Shown here piece after piece: positions 18,494 to 20,290 of a stretch of 20,290 nt of DNA (the stretch's first letter is position 1; each line of letters begins with the position of its first letter). The stretch lies in NCBI GenBank assembly GCA_964392615.1, contig CAYMRB010000152.1:1-20290 (forward strand). Direction: 5' to 3'. A model generated the notes under the pieces. That model had not been told where the DNA came from and did no database searches. It saw only the letters and a program-made list of their open reading frames with translations. The stretch is from CAYMRB01 sp964392615 (lineage in GTDB: Bacteria; Planctomycetota; UBA8108). Both the position numbers and the translations under genes were made by a program.

Positions 18494-20290
18494 ATGGGTG
18501 TCATGCGAACAAACTGCGTCCTCGCGCTGTGCGCGGCGGTTCTTTCGACTGCCGTGGCTCGGCCCCAGAGCATCGTTATCGACGAGATCCACTACGACCC
18601 GGCCGACAAGACCGTGCCGGAGGAGTTCGTCGAGCTCTACAACCACGGCGACACCGTCGCCGATCTGTCGGGTTGGTACTTCTCCGACGGCATCGAGTTC
18701 ACGTTCCCCGACGGCGTGACGATCGAGGCCGGTGCGTACCTCGTCGTCGCACAGGATCCCGACACCCTCGTCGCGAGCTTCGGTGACGTGCCGGTCGTCG
18801 GCCCGTTCTCGGGTCGACTGTCGAACGACGGCGAGTCCGTCGTCCTTCGCGATGCGGACGGCTTCCGCCGGGACAAGGTCGACTTCCGTCGCGGCTATCC
18901 GTGGCCGACCGTCGGCAGCGACGCGGGCTTCTCGATCGAGCTGATCCACCCCGACCTCGACAACGATCTCGGCGGCAACTGGCGCGCGTCGAACCCGGGA
19001 GCGGACGACTCCGCCGACCTCGTCCGCGCGAGCACGACGTGGGGTTACCGCGAGGGTACAGAGGAGCCGTCGTCACCTCGCTCCGCATGGCGCGCCGCCG
19101 ACTTCGACGACGCCGACTGGTCGACCGGACGCGCACCGATCGGCTACGGCGAGGGCATCGTCCGCACCGAGCTCGGCGACATGCGCGGCAGCTACACGTC
19201 GATCGCGCTGCGCCAGACATTCGACGTCGAGAACCTCGCCGCGGCCCGCACGTTGACGCTCGAGGTCGTGTACGACGACGGCTTCAACGCCTGGATCAAC
19301 GGCACCTGGGTGGCCGGGGACAACCTGTCCTCGAACGACCTCGCGTTCGACGGCACTGCGAACAGCGCGCTCGAAGATCTCGACTTCAACGCGTTTGCGC
19401 TGGCGGATCCGTCGGACTATCTGGTCGAAGGAGAGAACGTCCTCGCGATCCAGCTCTTCAACGCCTCGCTGGGCGGCAGCTCCGACGCGTTCATCGACGC
19501 GCGCCTGACGAGCGCTTCGCGCGGCGGGTCCGGTCCGACGCCTGGCGCGCAGAACTCGGTGTTCTCGTTCACGCTGCCGCCGACGACGCGCCAGGTCGAT
19601 CATGCGCCGAAGCAGCCTCACAGCGACGAAGATGTCGTCATCAGCGTCAAGGCGACCGATCTCGACGGCGTCGCGTCGGTCGAGCTCGAGTACCAGATCG
19701 TCGAGCCCGGCACCTACTTCAGCGTCGAAGATGCGGAGTATGACGACGGTTGGACGCCGCTCGCCATGAACGACGCGGGCGTCGACGGCGACCTGCTCGC
19801 GGACGACGATACGTGGACCGTCACCGTTCCCGCCGGCGTGCAGCTCCACCGCCGACTCGTGCGCTATCGCATTCGCGCGACGGACACGGTCGGGCACTCC
19901 GTGCAGGTTCCCTACGCGGACGATCCGCAGCCGAACTTCGCGTACTTCGTCTGGGACGGCGCGCCGACGTGGAGCGCTGCGATCCAGCCGGGCAGCTCGA
20001 ACGAGGAGCGGCGCCGGGTCGTCGACTATCCGCTCGACGTGATGAACAGCCTGCCGACGTTCCACCTGATCACGCGAGTCGAGGACACCGAAGACTGCAC
20101 GTGGTTCAGTCGCTACGGCGGCAGCGACTACCTGTGGACGGGCACGCTCGTGCACGACGGCGAGGTGTACGACCCCGTCCACTACCGCGCGCGCGGCGGC
20201 GTGTGGCGCTACGCGATGGGGAAGAACATGTGGAAGTTCGACTTCACGCGCGGCCACGGCCTCGTGCTGCGTGACGATTGGAACCGCAAG
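18494..20290 (+). CDS. Secreted lamin-tail/CotH-kinase-like protein (N-terminal 599 residues, continues beyond right edge)
   Basis: The frame is open from ATG 18494 to the window edge without a stop. ATG 18503, three codons in, is an equally good start; neither has a strong ribosome site. Signal peptide, about 1-22 (RTNCVLALCAAVLSTAVA core). Lamin-tail domain, about 26-150 (VIDEIHYDP, EEFVELYNHG, LSGWYFSDG). Module of the shared type, about 178-340 (FDDADWSTGRAPIGYGEG, YDDGFNAWING, NVLAIQLFNASLGGSSDAF). An Ig-like stretch, about 375-490 (VVISVKATDLDGVASVELEY). The CotH domain opens near residue 511 (YPLDVMNSLPTFHLITRV) with RARGGVWRYAMGKNMWKFDF (565-584). The catalytic half of CotH is off the edge, so its DxD-like motif cannot be checked. 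Architecture is related to the 4103 gene but the CotH start is of a different subtype, so it is not a recent copy. Confidence 0.87.
   Translation, partial: MGVMRTNCVLALCAAVLSTAVARPQSIVIDEIHYDPADKTVPEEFVELYNHGDTVADLSGWYFSDGIEFTFPDGVTIEAGAYLVVAQDPDTLVASFGDVPVVGPFSGRLSNDGESVVLRDADGFRRDKVDFRRGYPWPTVGSDAGFSIELIHPDLDNDLGGNWRASNPGADDSADLVRASTTWGYREGTEEPSSPRSAWRAADFDDADWSTGRAPIGYGEGIVRTELGDMRGSYTSIALRQTFDVENLAAARTLTLEVVYDDGFNAWINGTWVAGDNLSSNDLAFDGTANSALEDLDFNAFALADPSDYLVEGENVLAIQLFNASLGGSSDAFIDARLTSASRGGSGPTPGAQNSVFSFTLPPTTRQVDHAPKQPHSDEDVVISVKATDLDGVASVELEYQIVEPGTYFSVEDAEYDDGWTPLAMNDAGVDGDLLADDDTWTVTVPAGVQLHRRLVRYRIRATDTVGHSVQVPYADDPQPNFAYFVWDGAPTWSAAIQPGSSNEERRRVVDYPLDVMNSLPTFHLITRVEDTEDCTWFSRYGGSDYLWTGTLVHDGEVYDPVHYRARGGVWRYAMGKNMWKFDFTRGHGLVLRDDWNRK

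Noticed and set aside
18468..18494. GGTTCGATTCC resembling a tRNA T-arm
   Set aside because: Only two of the five stem pairs form, and no acceptor, D or anticodon arm lies upstream. Better explained as an inverted repeat near a promoter.

Overview
The window is GC-rich bacterial chromosome (roughly two-thirds G+C by eye) with third-position G/C bias on both strands. The best guess for the host is a planctomycete-like bacterium. Two predicted secreted proteins carry signal peptides, lamin-tail and CotH-type domains, and dockerin-like tails of the form GDxxxDGxVxxxDAVxxLxxLF followed by a Cys-rich end. That combination is typical, from general knowledge, of large Planctomycetota genomes. No rRNA or tRNA is present to confirm it, and no phage, insertion-sequence, integron or CRISPR signature was seen.

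Layout. Positions 1-3482 (minus strand) hold the N-terminal two-thirds of a PrkA-type serine protein kinase, running off the left edge, and a complete dnaK with a hairpin terminator between them. Positions 3483-4102 are a divergent intergenic region with several inverted repeats and a consensus -10 box facing right. Positions 4103-8275 encode a 1390-residue secreted multidomain CotH protein, followed by a strong intrinsic terminator. Positions 8538-10761 are ilvB-ilvN, the acetolactate synthase large and small subunits, only 4 nt apart. Positions 10825-12769 hold a class I SAM methyltransferase and a secreted protein of unknown function. From 12838 a membrane-anchored HEAT-repeat protein runs rightward. 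Its frame does not stop: it passes through a Ser-Asp/Glu microsatellite and on into the antisense of the convergent cstA gene (14746-16731, minus). After a 423-base divergent spacer comes a second secreted protein (17155-18324) with a dockerin-like tail. Last is a lamin-tail/CotH protein (from 18494) that leaves the right edge.

How the genes fit together. There are two themes. One is core physiology: chaperone, PrkA stress kinase, branched-chain amino acid synthesis and the carbon-starvation transporter. The other is an extracellular set built from the same parts. A roughly 150-180 residue beta-sandwich-like module, marked by YDDGFxAxxNG and NVLAIQ, occurs four times in three secreted proteins, twice apparently inserted inside another domain. 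This shared module set, and the HEAT reading frame that opens into cstA, are the two points most worth a second look. No convincing new defence or mobile system was found.
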